The notes beneath the pieces are model-generated. The model was not told the origin of the DNA. It did not search any database and saw only the letters and a program-made list of their open reading frames with translations. A DNA stretch of 64,000 bases from Streptacidiphilus jeojiense. GTDB lineage: Bacteria > Actinomycetota > Actinomycetes > Streptomycetales > Streptomycetaceae. The position numbers and the translations under genes were made by a program. Location of the stretch: NCBI RefSeq assembly GCF_000719095.1, contig NZ_JOEH01000039.1:1-64000 (forward strand), given 5' to 3'. Position 1 is the stretch's first letter. The number at the start of each line of letters is the position of its first letter. This document shows positions 27,353-34,720 of this stretch, in pieces.

Positions 27353-27571
27353 TTGCGGTTGTGTGAGCGATTTGGTGCTTTTGGTAGCACTTGTTAACGC
27401 CCGCCACCGCGCAAGCCTACGAAACTGCCAACCGATCGTATTCTTTTGGTCAGATTGGAAGGCTGCCGCAATCCTCGGGCTTCATTACACTCGGAAGTGC
27501 CGCAACCAGTGCGCGGCCACCGTCGGCGTATCCGCCGGCGGACCCCCGATGTGCAAGGGACGTGTTTAGCC
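27353..27571 (+). promoter_or_regulatory. A/T-rich upstream region of ald
   Basis: These 219 bases are strikingly A/T-rich for this genome (TTTGGTGCTTTTGGTAGC, GTATTCTTTTGG) and hold no gene. TACACT (27487-27492 region, in CATTACACTCGG) is a good -10 hexamer; a matching -35 is uncertain. Regulation of alanine dehydrogenase by alanine or oxygen is common in actinobacteria, usually with an AdhR/Lrp-like regulator, but none is encoded nearby. Confidence 0.4.
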
Positions 27572-28687
27572 GTGAAGGTCGGCATCCCCCGCGAGGTCAA
27601 GAACCACGAGTACCGCGTGGCCATCACGCCCGCCGGCGTGCACGAGCTGGTCCGCAACGGACACCAGGTCGTCGTGGAGCAGAACGCCGGAGTCGGCTCC
27701 TCCATCACCGACGAGGAGTACGTCTCCGCCGGTGCCGAGATCCTCGCCACCGCCGACGAGGTCTGGGCCGCCGCCGACCTGCTGCTCAAGGTCAAGGAGC
27801 CCATCGCCGAGGAGTACCACCGCCTCCGCAAGGGCCAGACCCTGTTCACCTACCTTCACCTGGCCGCCTCGCGGGAGTGCACCGACGCGCTCCTCGCCTC
27901 CGGCACCACCGCCATCGCCTACGAGACCGTGCAGCTGGCCAACGGCGCCCTGCCGCTGCTCGCGCCGATGTCGGAGGTCGCGGGCCGGCTGGCCCCGCAG
28001 GTCGGCTCGTACCACCTGATGCGCCCGGCCGGCGGCCGCGGCACCCTGCCGGGCGGCGTGCCCGGCACCCACGCGGCCAAGGCCGTGGTCATCGGCGGCG
28101 GCGTCTCCGGCTGGCACGCGGCCACCATCGCCATCGGCATGGGCTACGACGTGACCCTGCTGGACCGCGACATCAACAAGCTCCGCGAGGCCGACAAGAT
28201 CTTCGGCAACCGGATCAAGGCGATCTCCTCCAACGCCTTCGAGCTGGAGAAGGCGGTGCTGGAGGCCGACCTGGTCATCGGCGCGGTGCTGATCCCCGGC
28301 GCCAAGGCCCCCAAGCTGGTCACCAACGAGCTGGTCTCGCGGATGAAGCCGGGCTCGGTGCTGGTCGACATCGCCATCGACCAGGGCGGCTGCTTCGAGG
28401 ACTCGCGGCCCACCACGCACGCCGACCCGACCTTCACGGTCCACAACTCGGTCTTCTACTGCGTCGCCAACATGCCCGGCGCGGTGCCCAACACCTCCAC
28501 CTACGCGCTGACCAACGCGACGATGCCGTACATCGTCGAGCTGGCCAACCGCGGCTGGAAGGAGGCCTGCAACCGTGACGCGGCGCTGGCCAAGGGCCTC
28601 AACGCGCACGAGGGCCAGCTGACCTACCGTGAGGTGGCCGAGGCGCACGGGCTCAGCTCGGTCGACCTGGCCGACGTACTGGCCTGA
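27572..28687 (+). CDS. ald: Alanine dehydrogenase
   Basis: 371 aa, exactly the family length, from GTG 27572 with AAGGGA upstream; longer frames into the A/T-rich leader are rejected because the family begins MKVGIPREVKNHEYRVA. Pyruvate-binding Arg15 region, the catalytic Lys in LLKVKEPIAEEY and His in TYLHLAAS are present. The NAD-binding fold shows VIGGGVSGWHAATIAIGMG (usual GAGVAG slightly changed) and ends in LDRDINKLRE. It interconverts L-alanine and pyruvate plus ammonia with NAD+. A hairpin terminator follows. Confidence 0.95.
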   Translation: MKVGIPREVKNHEYRVAITPAGVHELVRNGHQVVVEQNAGVGSSITDEEYVSAGAEILATADEVWAAADLLLKVKEPIAEEYHRLRKGQTLFTYLHLAASRECTDALLASGTTAIAYETVQLANGALPLLAPMSEVAGRLAPQVGSYHLMRPAGGRGTLPGGVPGTHAAKAVVIGGGVSGWHAATIAIGMGYDVTLLDRDINKLREADKIFGNRIKAISSNAFELEKAVLEADLVIGAVLIPGAKAPKLVTNELVSRMKPGSVLVDIAIDQGGCFEDSRPTTHADPTFTVHNSVFYCVANMPGAVPNTSTYALTNATMPYIVELANRGWKEACNRDAALAKGLNAHEGQLTYREVAEAHGLSSVDLADVLA

Positions 28688-28701
28688 GGCATAGTCCAAA
28701 A

Positions 28702-28735
28702 CGTAGGGCGGAGCACCCCGGTGCTCCGCCCTACG
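28702..28735 (+). terminator. ald terminator hairpin
   Basis: A perfect 15-bp stem (28702-28716 with 28721-28735) with a CCCG loop, 14 bases after the ald stop. No clear T run, as is usual in Streptomyces. Confidence 0.75.
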
Positions 28736-29084
28736 GCGTGCCCGGGGGCCCGTCGTAGCGGGGCGAATGGTCTCAATGTCGACAGATCGTCAACTTTCTG
28801 ACCGGGATCTCACTCCCGTGCAGATGTGATGACGGTGGCCCGAAGAGCTGTACTGCCGCCTGATCTCTGGCATCGTGGCGGGGTGCGGGGCTGTCGTCGG
28901 CCACTGAGCAGTGATCTAGTCATATCGACATGTTGGTTCGTGCATCACTGGTGTGGTGGTTGGCGCTACTGTGTCGTTGCTAGGCTGCGGCACGGCACAT
29001 GCCGCCCATTGGAGGGGGCAAGCCCCAAAGCCCCACCAAACGATTCCGGTGTCAACGGCGGTCGCCAAGGAGGTAAGACGACTT
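28736..29084 (+). promoter_or_regulatory. Long intergenic region before parA
   Basis: 349 bases with reduced G+C (ATGTCGACAGATCGTCAAC, TAGTCATATCGACATG) and no supported gene. A TAGGCT hexamer (28981-28986) could be the parA -10 box; TTGGCG at 28960 is only 15 bases away, so the match is imperfect. A short hairpin GGGGGCAAGCCCC lies near 29012-29024. AAGGAGG (29067-29073) is the ribosome binding site. Confidence 0.4.
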
Positions 29085-30278
29085 GTGAATGAGTCGACAT
29101 TTGCTCCCGGGGGTGGTCAGCCAGGACTGGTGCAGGACGTCGCCGGTCCCTCCGGGGAGGAGTCGATGGACGTGCGCACTTTTGACGCCCGCCAGGCGAC
29201 ACCCGAGTACGACACCCACCACTACCCCGGCCAGGCCGATCCCTACCAGGCCGGCGCGCGCCACTCCGACGTGCCCGAGCCGGCGGTCTACAACGCGACG
29301 GCCTACGACGCCGTCGAACCGGGCCTGGTCTACGCCGAGCTGCCGGACGGTCAGTTCTACGACCCCGACGCCGAGTACGAGCCCGACCCGGAGTACGCCG
29401 CCACGCTGGCGCCCGACGCGGCCCGGCAGCGCCGCGAGCGGGTCGGCCCCACCGGCCGTCCGCTGCCGTACTTCCCGATCCCCTCGCCGCTCACCGAGCA
29501 CGGTCCGGCCAAGATCGTGGCGATGTGCAACCAGAAGGGCGGGGTCGGCAAGACCACCTCGACCATCAACCTGGGCGCGGCGCTGGCCGAGTACGGCCGC
29601 CGCGTGCTGCTGGTCGACTTCGACCCGCAGGGCGCGCTCTCGGTCGGCCTCGGCGTCAACCCGATGGAACTGGACCTGACGGTCTACAACCTGCTCATGG
29701 AGCGGGGCCTGACGGCCGACGAGGTGCTGCTGAAGACCGCCGTCCCCGGCATGGACCTGCTGCCCTCCAACATCGACCTGTCGGCCGCCGAGGTGCAGCT
29801 GGTCAGCGAGGTGGCCCGGGAGTCCGCGCTGGCGCGGGCGCTGAAGCCGCTGCTGCCGGACTACGACTACGTCATCATCGACTGCCAGCCCTCGCTGGGC
29901 CTGCTCACGGTCAACGCGCTGACCGCGGCGCACAGCGTGATCGTGCCGCTGGAGTGCGAGTTCTTCGCACTGCGCGGGGTCGCCCTGCTCACCGAGACCA
30001 TCGAGAAGGTCTGCGAGCGGCTCAACCCCGACCTGCGCCTGGACGGCATCCTGGCGACCATGTACGACTCCCGTACGGTGCACAGCCGCGAGGTGCTGGC
30101 CCGGGTCGTCGAGGCCTTCGGCGAGCACGTCTTCCACACCGTCATCGGCCGCACGGTGCGCTTCCCGGAGACCACGGTGGCCGGCGAGCCGATCACCACC
30201 TACGCCTCCAACTCGGTCGGCGCCGCCGCGTACCGCCAGCTCGCCAGGGAGGTGCTCGCCCGGTGCCCCGTCGAGTGA
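29085..30278 (+). CDS. ParA/Soj-family ATPase (orphan ParA near scpAB)
   Basis: 397 aa from GTG 29085 after AAGGAGG. The first ~135 residues are a disordered, acidic, Tyr-rich extension (many Tyr-Asp-Pro-Glu combinations). The deviant Walker A NQKGGVGKTTSTINLGAAL, switch I LVDFDPQGALSVGLG and Walker B YVIIDCQPSLGLLTVNAL define ParA. This is not the chromosomal parAB locus near oriC: no ParB follows, only a small protein with a ribbon-helix-like C terminus, and then scpA-scpB. The setting suggests a role in chromosome organisation with the SMC-ScpAB complex, which is an inference. Confidence 0.9.
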   Translation: MNESTFAPGGGQPGLVQDVAGPSGEESMDVRTFDARQATPEYDTHHYPGQADPYQAGARHSDVPEPAVYNATAYDAVEPGLVYAELPDGQFYDPDAEYEPDPEYAATLAPDAARQRRERVGPTGRPLPYFPIPSPLTEHGPAKIVAMCNQKGGVGKTTSTINLGAALAEYGRRVLLVDFDPQGALSVGLGVNPMELDLTVYNLLMERGLTADEVLLKTAVPGMDLLPSNIDLSAAEVQLVSEVARESALARALKPLLPDYDYVIIDCQPSLGLLTVNALTAAHSVIVPLECEFFALRGVALLTETIEKVCERLNPDLRLDGILATMYDSRTVHSREVLARVVEAFGEHVFHTVIGRTVRFPETTVAGEPITTYASNSVGAAAYRQLAREVLARCPVE

Positions 30279-30811
30279 GCCTCCCGGGAGCGGACGAACT
30301 GTTCCGGACCACCGGGGGGATGTCGCTCACGCCCGCGCCCCGCTCCTCCGAAGCACCGGCAGGCCGGTCGACGGAGGCAGCCGCGGAGCCGGAGGGCGAG
30401 CACGCCTCCGGCGAGAAGGCGGCCCAGGCCGCGGCGCCGGCGTCGGCGCCGGTGGCCCCGCAGCGTCGGCCGCTGGCCAACGGGGCGGCCTCCGGCGTGC
30501 CGGGCGGACAGCCCGCACCGCAGCACAACGGCACCCCCGCGCCGGCGGCGGACGCCGCGGCCCGGCGCAAGCCGCGGGGGGGCGGGCGGTCCCGCCCCAC
30601 TGGGCGGGAGCGGCACGAGGAGAAGATCACGGTCTATGTCTCCGCCGAGGAGCTGATCGATCTGGAGCACGCCCGGCTGGTGCTGCGCGGCGAGCACGGG
30701 CTCGCGGTGGACCGCGGCCGGATAGTGCGGGAGGCCGTCGCGGTGGTGCTGGCCGATCTGGAGCAGCGGGGCGAGGCCAGCATCCTGGTGCGGCGGCTGC
30801 GGGGGCGGTAG
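30263..30811 (+). CDS. Small ParA-linked protein with ribbon-helix-helix-like C terminus
   Basis: 182 aa starting at GTG 30263, overlapping the end of parA by 16 bases, so translation is coupled. It begins VPRRVSLPGADELFRTTGG, which I recall as conserved in Streptomyces. Residues about 25-110 are Ala/Pro-rich and variable. The C terminus (ITVYVSAEELIDLEHARLVL, then DRGRIVREAVAVVLADLE) has a beta-strand and two helices like RHH DNA-binding proteins. It may be the DNA-binding partner of the upstream ParA in place of a classical ParB. Confidence 0.78.
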   Translation: MPRRVSLPGADELFRTTGGMSLTPAPRSSEAPAGRSTEAAAEPEGEHASGEKAAQAAAPASAPVAPQRRPLANGAASGVPGGQPAPQHNGTPAPAADAAARRKPRGGGRSRPTGRERHEEKITVYVSAEELIDLEHARLVLRGEHGLAVDRGRIVREAVAVVLADLEQRGEASILVRRLRGR

Positions 30812-30839
30812 CGCCGTTTTCGGGTGCGGGCTGTGCGGG

Positions 30840-30935
30840 GTTTGTCGCGCAGTTCCCCGCGCCCCTGGGGGGTGCCACGTCCCCACTGCGATTCAGTTGC
30901 AGCACCGTAGGGGCGCGGGGAACTGCGCGACAAAC
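30840..30935. repeat. Paired inverted repeat (REP-like), 27-bp arms
   Basis: Left arm 30840-30866 and right arm 30909-30935 are perfect complements (27 bp) around a 42-base loop, with the core GGGGCGCGGGGAACTGCGCGA shared with the copies at 19536 and 24269. Outside the arms a further near-complementary TGTGCG/CGCACA extends the stem with one mismatch. It separates the parA operon from scpA and can act as a terminator. Confidence 0.82.
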
Positions 30936-30992
30936 CACGCACACGCCGCAGCCGGGTCCGGGTCGTGATCACCCACTGTCCGCCCGGGGCTC

Positions 30993-31005
30993 TACGCTGA
31001 GCCCG
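30993..31005 (+). promoter_or_regulatory. Candidate leaderless promoter -10 box of scpA
   Basis: TACGCT (30993-30998), six bases, then GTG 31005. Same hexamer and spacing as before the gene at 25112. There is no Shine-Dalgarno in front of scpA. Confidence 0.45.
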
Positions 31006-31868
31006 TGAGCGCACCCCCCGTTCCGGTACCTGCCGCCGCGCCTCCCGAGGAGGAGGCGCCGTCGGGTGGGTTCCTGGTGCGCCTGGACAACTTCGAGGGG
31101 CCGTTCGACCTGCTGCTGAGCCTGATCGCCAAGCACAAGATGGACGTCACCGAGGTCTCGCTGTCGCGGGTCACCGACGAGTTCATCGCCCACATCCGGG
31201 CCATGGGCCCGGACTGGGACCTGGACCTGGCCAGCGAGTTCCTGGTGGTCGCGGCGACCCTGCTGGACCTGAAGGCGGCCCGGCTGCTCCCGGTCGCCGA
31301 GCTGGAGGACGAGGAGGACCTGGCCCTGCTGGAGGCCCGTGACCTGCTGTTCGCGCGGCTGCTCCAGTACCGGGCCTACAAGCAGATCGCGACGCTGTTC
31401 GAGCAGCGCTGGGCCGAGGAGCAGAAGCGCCGCCCGCGGACCGCCGGTCTCGAGCCGCACCATGCCGCGCTGCTGCCCGAGGTGGTCATCAGCCTCACCC
31501 CCGAGGCCTTCGCCCGGCTGGCCGCCAGGGCGATGGAGCCCAAGCCCAAGCCGGTGGTCTACGTCGACCACATCCACACGCCCAAGGTCAGCGTGCGCGA
31601 GCAGGCCGCGCTGCTGCTGGAGCGGCTGCAGCAGCTGGGGCAGGCCAGCTTCCGCGTCCTGACCGAGGACGCCCCGGACGTGCTGACGGTGGTGGCCAGG
31701 TTCCTGGCGCTGCTGGAGCTCTACCGCGAGCGGGTGCTGCTGTTCGACCAGCCGGAGGCGCTGGGGGAGCTGCTGGTGCAGTGGATCGGGGAGGAAGGGG
31801 CAGAGGTCGAGGTGAGCGAGGAGTTCGACACCGAGGGCTCCACGGCCGAGGAAGGTGGCAAGCGATGA
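31005..31868 (+). CDS. scpA: Segregation and condensation protein A
   Basis: 287 aa from GTG 31005. Kleisin N-terminal motif GFLVRLDNFEGPFDLLLSLIAKHK, then DVTEVSLSRVTDEFIAHI and LDLASEFLVVAATLLDLKAARLLP, all diagnostic of ScpA. The C-terminal winged helix (about 200-265) contacts the SMC head. ScpA bridges SMC heads with ScpB in the cytoplasmic condensin. The stop overlaps the scpB start (ATGA), ensuring coupled synthesis. An acidic, low-complexity tail ends the protein. Confidence 0.94.
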   Translation: MSAPPVPVPAAAPPEEEAPSGGFLVRLDNFEGPFDLLLSLIAKHKMDVTEVSLSRVTDEFIAHIRAMGPDWDLDLASEFLVVAATLLDLKAARLLPVAELEDEEDLALLEARDLLFARLLQYRAYKQIATLFEQRWAEEQKRRPRTAGLEPHHAALLPEVVISLTPEAFARLAARAMEPKPKPVVYVDHIHTPKVSVREQAALLLERLQQLGQASFRVLTEDAPDVLTVVARFLALLELYRERVLLFDQPEALGELLVQWIGEEGAEVEVSEEFDTEGSTAEEGGKR

Positions 31869-32851
31869 ACGGCAACGACGACGGAACCCAGGCCGGCGGA
31901 CGGCGGCGGCTGGGCATGCCCGGCCGGCCGCGGCCGGGGGAGTACCTGGAGAACGCCTGGATCGAGGAGGGGACCTGGGTCGAACCCGACCCGGTGCAGC
32001 CCGATCCGGTGCCCGCGCCGCGCCCGCAGCCGGTGCCCGAACCCTTCCCGCAGCCGACGCCGGAGCCCGACCCGATCCCCAAGCCGGTCCCGGAGCCCCC
32101 GCCGGAGCCGGCACCGGGTCCGGACCCGATCCCGGACCCGGTGCCGTCGCCGCCGGTCCCGCCGCTGCCGCCGCATCCACCGCTGCCGGACCCCGAGCCG
32201 CTGCCGCTGCCCGAGCCGGGTCCGCTCACGGCCGGGAGCCCGGCCGGGCTCGACGTGCCGAGCGCCGTCGCCTCGATGGAGCTGAAGCCGGCGCTGGAGG
32301 CGATCCTGATGGTGGTCGTCGAGCCGACGACCACCGCCCAGCTGGCCGAGGTGCTGGAGCGGCCCAGGCGGGTCGTGGAGCGGGCGCTGCGCGAGCTGGC
32401 CGCCGAGTACACCGAGCAGGGGCGCGGATTCGAGCTGCGCTTCGTGGCCGGGGGCTGGCGCTACTACAGCCGTGCAGTTTGTTCCCCGGCGGTGGACCGC
32501 TTCGTCCTGGACGGCCAGCACGCCCGGTTGACGCAGGCCGCGCTGGAGACGCTGGCGGTCATCGCGTACCGGCAGCCGGTGTCCAGATCGCGGGTGTCCG
32601 CCGTCCGTGGTGTGAACTGTGACGGCGTCATGCGTACCCTTGTGCAGAGGGGTCTGGTCGAGGAGACCGGGTCCGAACCGGAAACAGGAGCCATCCTGTA
32701 CCGGACGACGCAAACATTTTTGGAACGGATGGGGCTGCGCGGCCTTGACGAGCTGCCGGAGCTGGCCCCCTTCCTGCCTGAGGCCGACGACGTGGAAGCG
32801 GACTCGCAGGAGGGCTCAGCGATCGCCGAGGCGGTCGCCACGAGCAGGTGA
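31865..32851 (+). CDS. scpB: Segregation and condensation protein B with long Pro-rich insertion
   Basis: 328 aa from ATG 31865, overlapping scpA by 4 bases. The conserved ScpB part begins at about 140 (LKPALEAILMVVVEPTTTAQLAEVLE) and continues with GWRYYSRAVCSPAVDRFVL, LETLAVIAYRQPVSRSRVSA and GAILYRTTQTFLERMGLRGL, the two winged helices. Ahead of it, residues about 38-125 are a regular P-x-P array (PDPVQPDPVPAPRPQPVPEP and similar) that should form an extended polyproline rod. Most ScpB proteins lack this, and the insertion makes it about 100 residues longer than usual. Function of the insert is unknown. Confidence 0.93.
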   Translation: MNGNDDGTQAGGRRRLGMPGRPRPGEYLENAWIEEGTWVEPDPVQPDPVPAPRPQPVPEPFPQPTPEPDPIPKPVPEPPPEPAPGPDPIPDPVPSPPVPPLPPHPPLPDPEPLPLPEPGPLTAGSPAGLDVPSAVASMELKPALEAILMVVVEPTTTAQLAEVLERPRRVVERALRELAAEYTEQGRGFELRFVAGGWRYYSRAVCSPAVDRFVLDGQHARLTQAALETLAVIAYRQPVSRSRVSAVRGVNCDGVMRTLVQRGLVEETGSEPETGAILYRTTQTFLERMGLRGLDELPELAPFLPEADDVEADSQEGSAIAEAVATSR

Positions 32852-32912
32852 CAGGCAGTGACACCCGCCCTGGGACGCGGCCCCGACGACGGATTCGACA
32901 ACGGACTTCTTG

Positions 32913-34028
32913 ATGCGTAGCGGTAGTGGCAACAACGGTAGGAACAGCAGCGGCGGCGGTGGCGGCCGCAGTGGGGGCGGTGCTCCGCGCGGGGCCGGCG
33001 GCGGCCGCGGCGGGCAGCGCGGTGGCTCGACCAATGACAACAAGCGCCGCAGCGGCAGCGGTTGGGAGAAGGAGGCGCCGCGTCCCGAGCAGCGCTCCTA
33101 CGACCGTCCCGAGTACGGCGCCAAGGCGCCCGGCGCGGGCCGCTCGGTCGGTCAGATCCGCCCCGGCGGTCTGGGCGGCGGGGCCGGCGCCAAGCGCGGT
33201 CCGGCCAAGCCGGTGCGCTCGCGCGAGCTGCAGGCCAAGGTCGAGGACGCGGTGCGGGCCCGGCACGACAAGCCGGCCGTGAAGCTGCCGAAGACGCACG
33301 GCGAGCCCGAGGGCGAGCGGCTGCAGAAGGTGCTGGCCCGGGCCGGCATGGGCAGCCGTCGCGCCTGCGAGGAGCTGATCGAGCAGGGCCGCGTCGAGGT
33401 CAACGGCGAGCGGGTGCGCGAGCAGGGCAAGCGGGTCGACCCGGCGCACGACGAGATCAAGGTGGACGGGCTGACCGTCGCCACCCAGTCGTACCTGTTC
33501 TTCGCGCTGAACAAGCCGGCCGGCGTGGTGGCCACCATGGAGGACCCGGACGGCCGCCAGTGCCTGGGCGACTACGTGAACAACCGGGAGACCCGGCTGT
33601 TCCACGTGGGCCGGCTGGACACCGAGACCGAGGGCATCATCCTGCTCACCAACCACGGCGAGCTGGCGCACCGGCTGACCCACCCCAAGTACGGGGTGAC
33701 CAAGACCTACCTGGCCGCGATCCAGGGCCCGATCCCGCGTGACCTGGGCAAGCAGCTGGCCAAGGGCGTCGAGCTGGAGGACGGCTGGGCCCGGGCCGAC
33801 AGCTTCAAGGTGGTGCAGAACGTCGGCAAGAACTACCTGGTCGAGGTGAGCCTGCACGAGGGCCGCAAGCACATCGTGCGCCGGCTGCTGGCCGAGGTCG
33901 GCTACCCGGTCGAGAAGCTGGTCCGGGTGCAGTTCGGCCCGATCGCGCTGGGCGACCAGAAGTCCGGGTGGCTCCGCCGCCTGACCAACCCCGAGGTCGG
34001 CCAGCTGATGAAGGCCGTCGGGCTGTAG
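32913..34028 (+). CDS. rluB: rRNA large-subunit pseudouridine synthase (RluB family) with Gly/Arg-rich N terminus
   Basis: 371 aa from ATG 32913 (a TTG three bases earlier is less likely). Residues 1-about 125 are Gly/Ser/Arg-rich and disordered. The S4 domain follows (RLQKVLARAGMGSRRACEEL). The RsuA/RluB catalytic domain has GRLDTETEGIILLTNHGELA with the catalytic Asp, KTYLAAIQGP and LHEGRKHIVRRLLAEVGYPV. It isomerises a uridine in 23S rRNA. scpA-scpB-rluB is a classical conserved cluster. The basic extension is typical of Streptomyces homologues and likely increases RNA affinity. Confidence 0.92.
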   Translation: MRSGSGNNGRNSSGGGGGRSGGGAPRGAGGGRGGQRGGSTNDNKRRSGSGWEKEAPRPEQRSYDRPEYGAKAPGAGRSVGQIRPGGLGGGAGAKRGPAKPVRSRELQAKVEDAVRARHDKPAVKLPKTHGEPEGERLQKVLARAGMGSRRACEELIEQGRVEVNGERVREQGKRVDPAHDEIKVDGLTVATQSYLFFALNKPAGVVATMEDPDGRQCLGDYVNNRETRLFHVGRLDTETEGIILLTNHGELAHRLTHPKYGVTKTYLAAIQGPIPRDLGKQLAKGVELEDGWARADSFKVVQNVGKNYLVEVSLHEGRKHIVRRLLAEVGYPVEKLVRVQFGPIALGDQKSGWLRRLTNPEVGQLMKAVGL

Positions 34029-34043
34029 GGGACAGGGGAAGCG

Positions 34044-34628
34044 ATGACCGCGACGGTGCGCCGTTCCCGGCTCAGCAGTGAGCGGGAGGCCGAGCTCTAC
34101 CAGGCTGTGATCGAGCTGGTGCGCGAGGTCGGGTACGAGGCCATGACCATGGACGCCGTCGCGGCCCGCAGCAAGTCCAGCAAGGCCACCCTGTACCGGC
34201 AGTGGCAGGGCAAGCCGGAGCTGGTGGCCGCCGCGATGCGGCACAACCGGCCGGTGAAGACCTCCGACGTGGACACCGGCAGCCTGCGCGGTGACCTGCA
34301 CCGGCTGGCCGACGAGGTCGGCGACGCGGCCGAGCACGACACCGCGTTCATGGGCGCCATCGGCCATGCCGTGAGCACCAACCCGGACCTGGCGGCCGCC
34401 CTGCAGGAGATGTTGATCGACCCGGAGCGGGCCAAGCTGGAGGCCATGGTCCGGCGCGCGGTGGACCGCGGCGAGATCGCCGCGGACACCCCGGCCGTGG
34501 AGTTCTTCGCCCACATGATGCTGGGCGCGGTGATCGGCCGGAAGTTCCTGGAGGGCCGCTTCGCCGACCGGGACTACCTGGCCCGCTACGTCGACGCGGT
34601 GGTCCTGCCCGCGCTCGGTGTTGCCTGA
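34044..34628 (+). CDS. TetR-family transcriptional regulator
   Basis: 194 aa from ATG 34044 with AGGGGAAG upstream. An N-terminal HTH (LYQAVIELVREVGYEAMTMD, AVAARSKSSKATLYRQWQGK) is followed by a C-terminal helical ligand domain of the TetR_C_33-like type (about 80-190). It lies immediately upstream of, and in line with, a DHA2 efflux pump, with two palindromes sharing CGAAAC half sites between them. Autoregulation is less likely than direct repression of the pump, because the sites are downstream of this gene. The inducing drug cannot be told from sequence. Confidence 0.9.
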   Translation: MTATVRRSRLSSEREAELYQAVIELVREVGYEAMTMDAVAARSKSSKATLYRQWQGKPELVAAAMRHNRPVKTSDVDTGSLRGDLHRLADEVGDAAEHDTAFMGAIGHAVSTNPDLAAALQEMLIDPERAKLEAMVRRAVDRGEIAADTPAVEFFAHMMLGAVIGRKFLEGRFADRDYLARYVDAVVLPALGVA

Positions 34629-34638
34629 CTCACACTCA

Positions 34639-34706
34639 CGACCTATCGAAACGCTTGAGTTTCGATAGGTCGCGTTCTAAGGTGATCGGGTACGAAACCG
34701 TTTCGT
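34639..34706 (+). promoter_or_regulatory. Efflux-pump promoter with two TetR-type operators
   Basis: Operator 1: perfect 14-bp inverted repeat CGACCTATCGAAAC (34639-34652) with GTTTCGATAGGTCG (34659-34672), six-base spacer. Operator 2: ACGAAACcGTTTCGT (34692-34706). Both contain CGAAAC/GTTTCG. A promoter TTGAGT (34656-34661), 16 bases, TAAGGT (34678-34683) overlaps operator 1, and operator 2 covers the start region, ideal for repression by the adjacent TetR protein. Operator 1 could additionally work as the tetR terminator. Confidence 0.68.
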
Positions 34707-34720
34707 TCGGAGAGAGACCC

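Noticed and set aside
27353..27571. Small peptide gene in the A/T-rich ald leader
   Set aside because: An open frame runs into ald from upstream, but it lacks a start with ribosome binding site and the family begins at GTG 27572.
28826..29092. Short frame in the parA upstream region
   Set aside because: Cys/Trp/His-rich composition, no ribosome binding site and loss of G/C third-position bias; better read as regulatory DNA.
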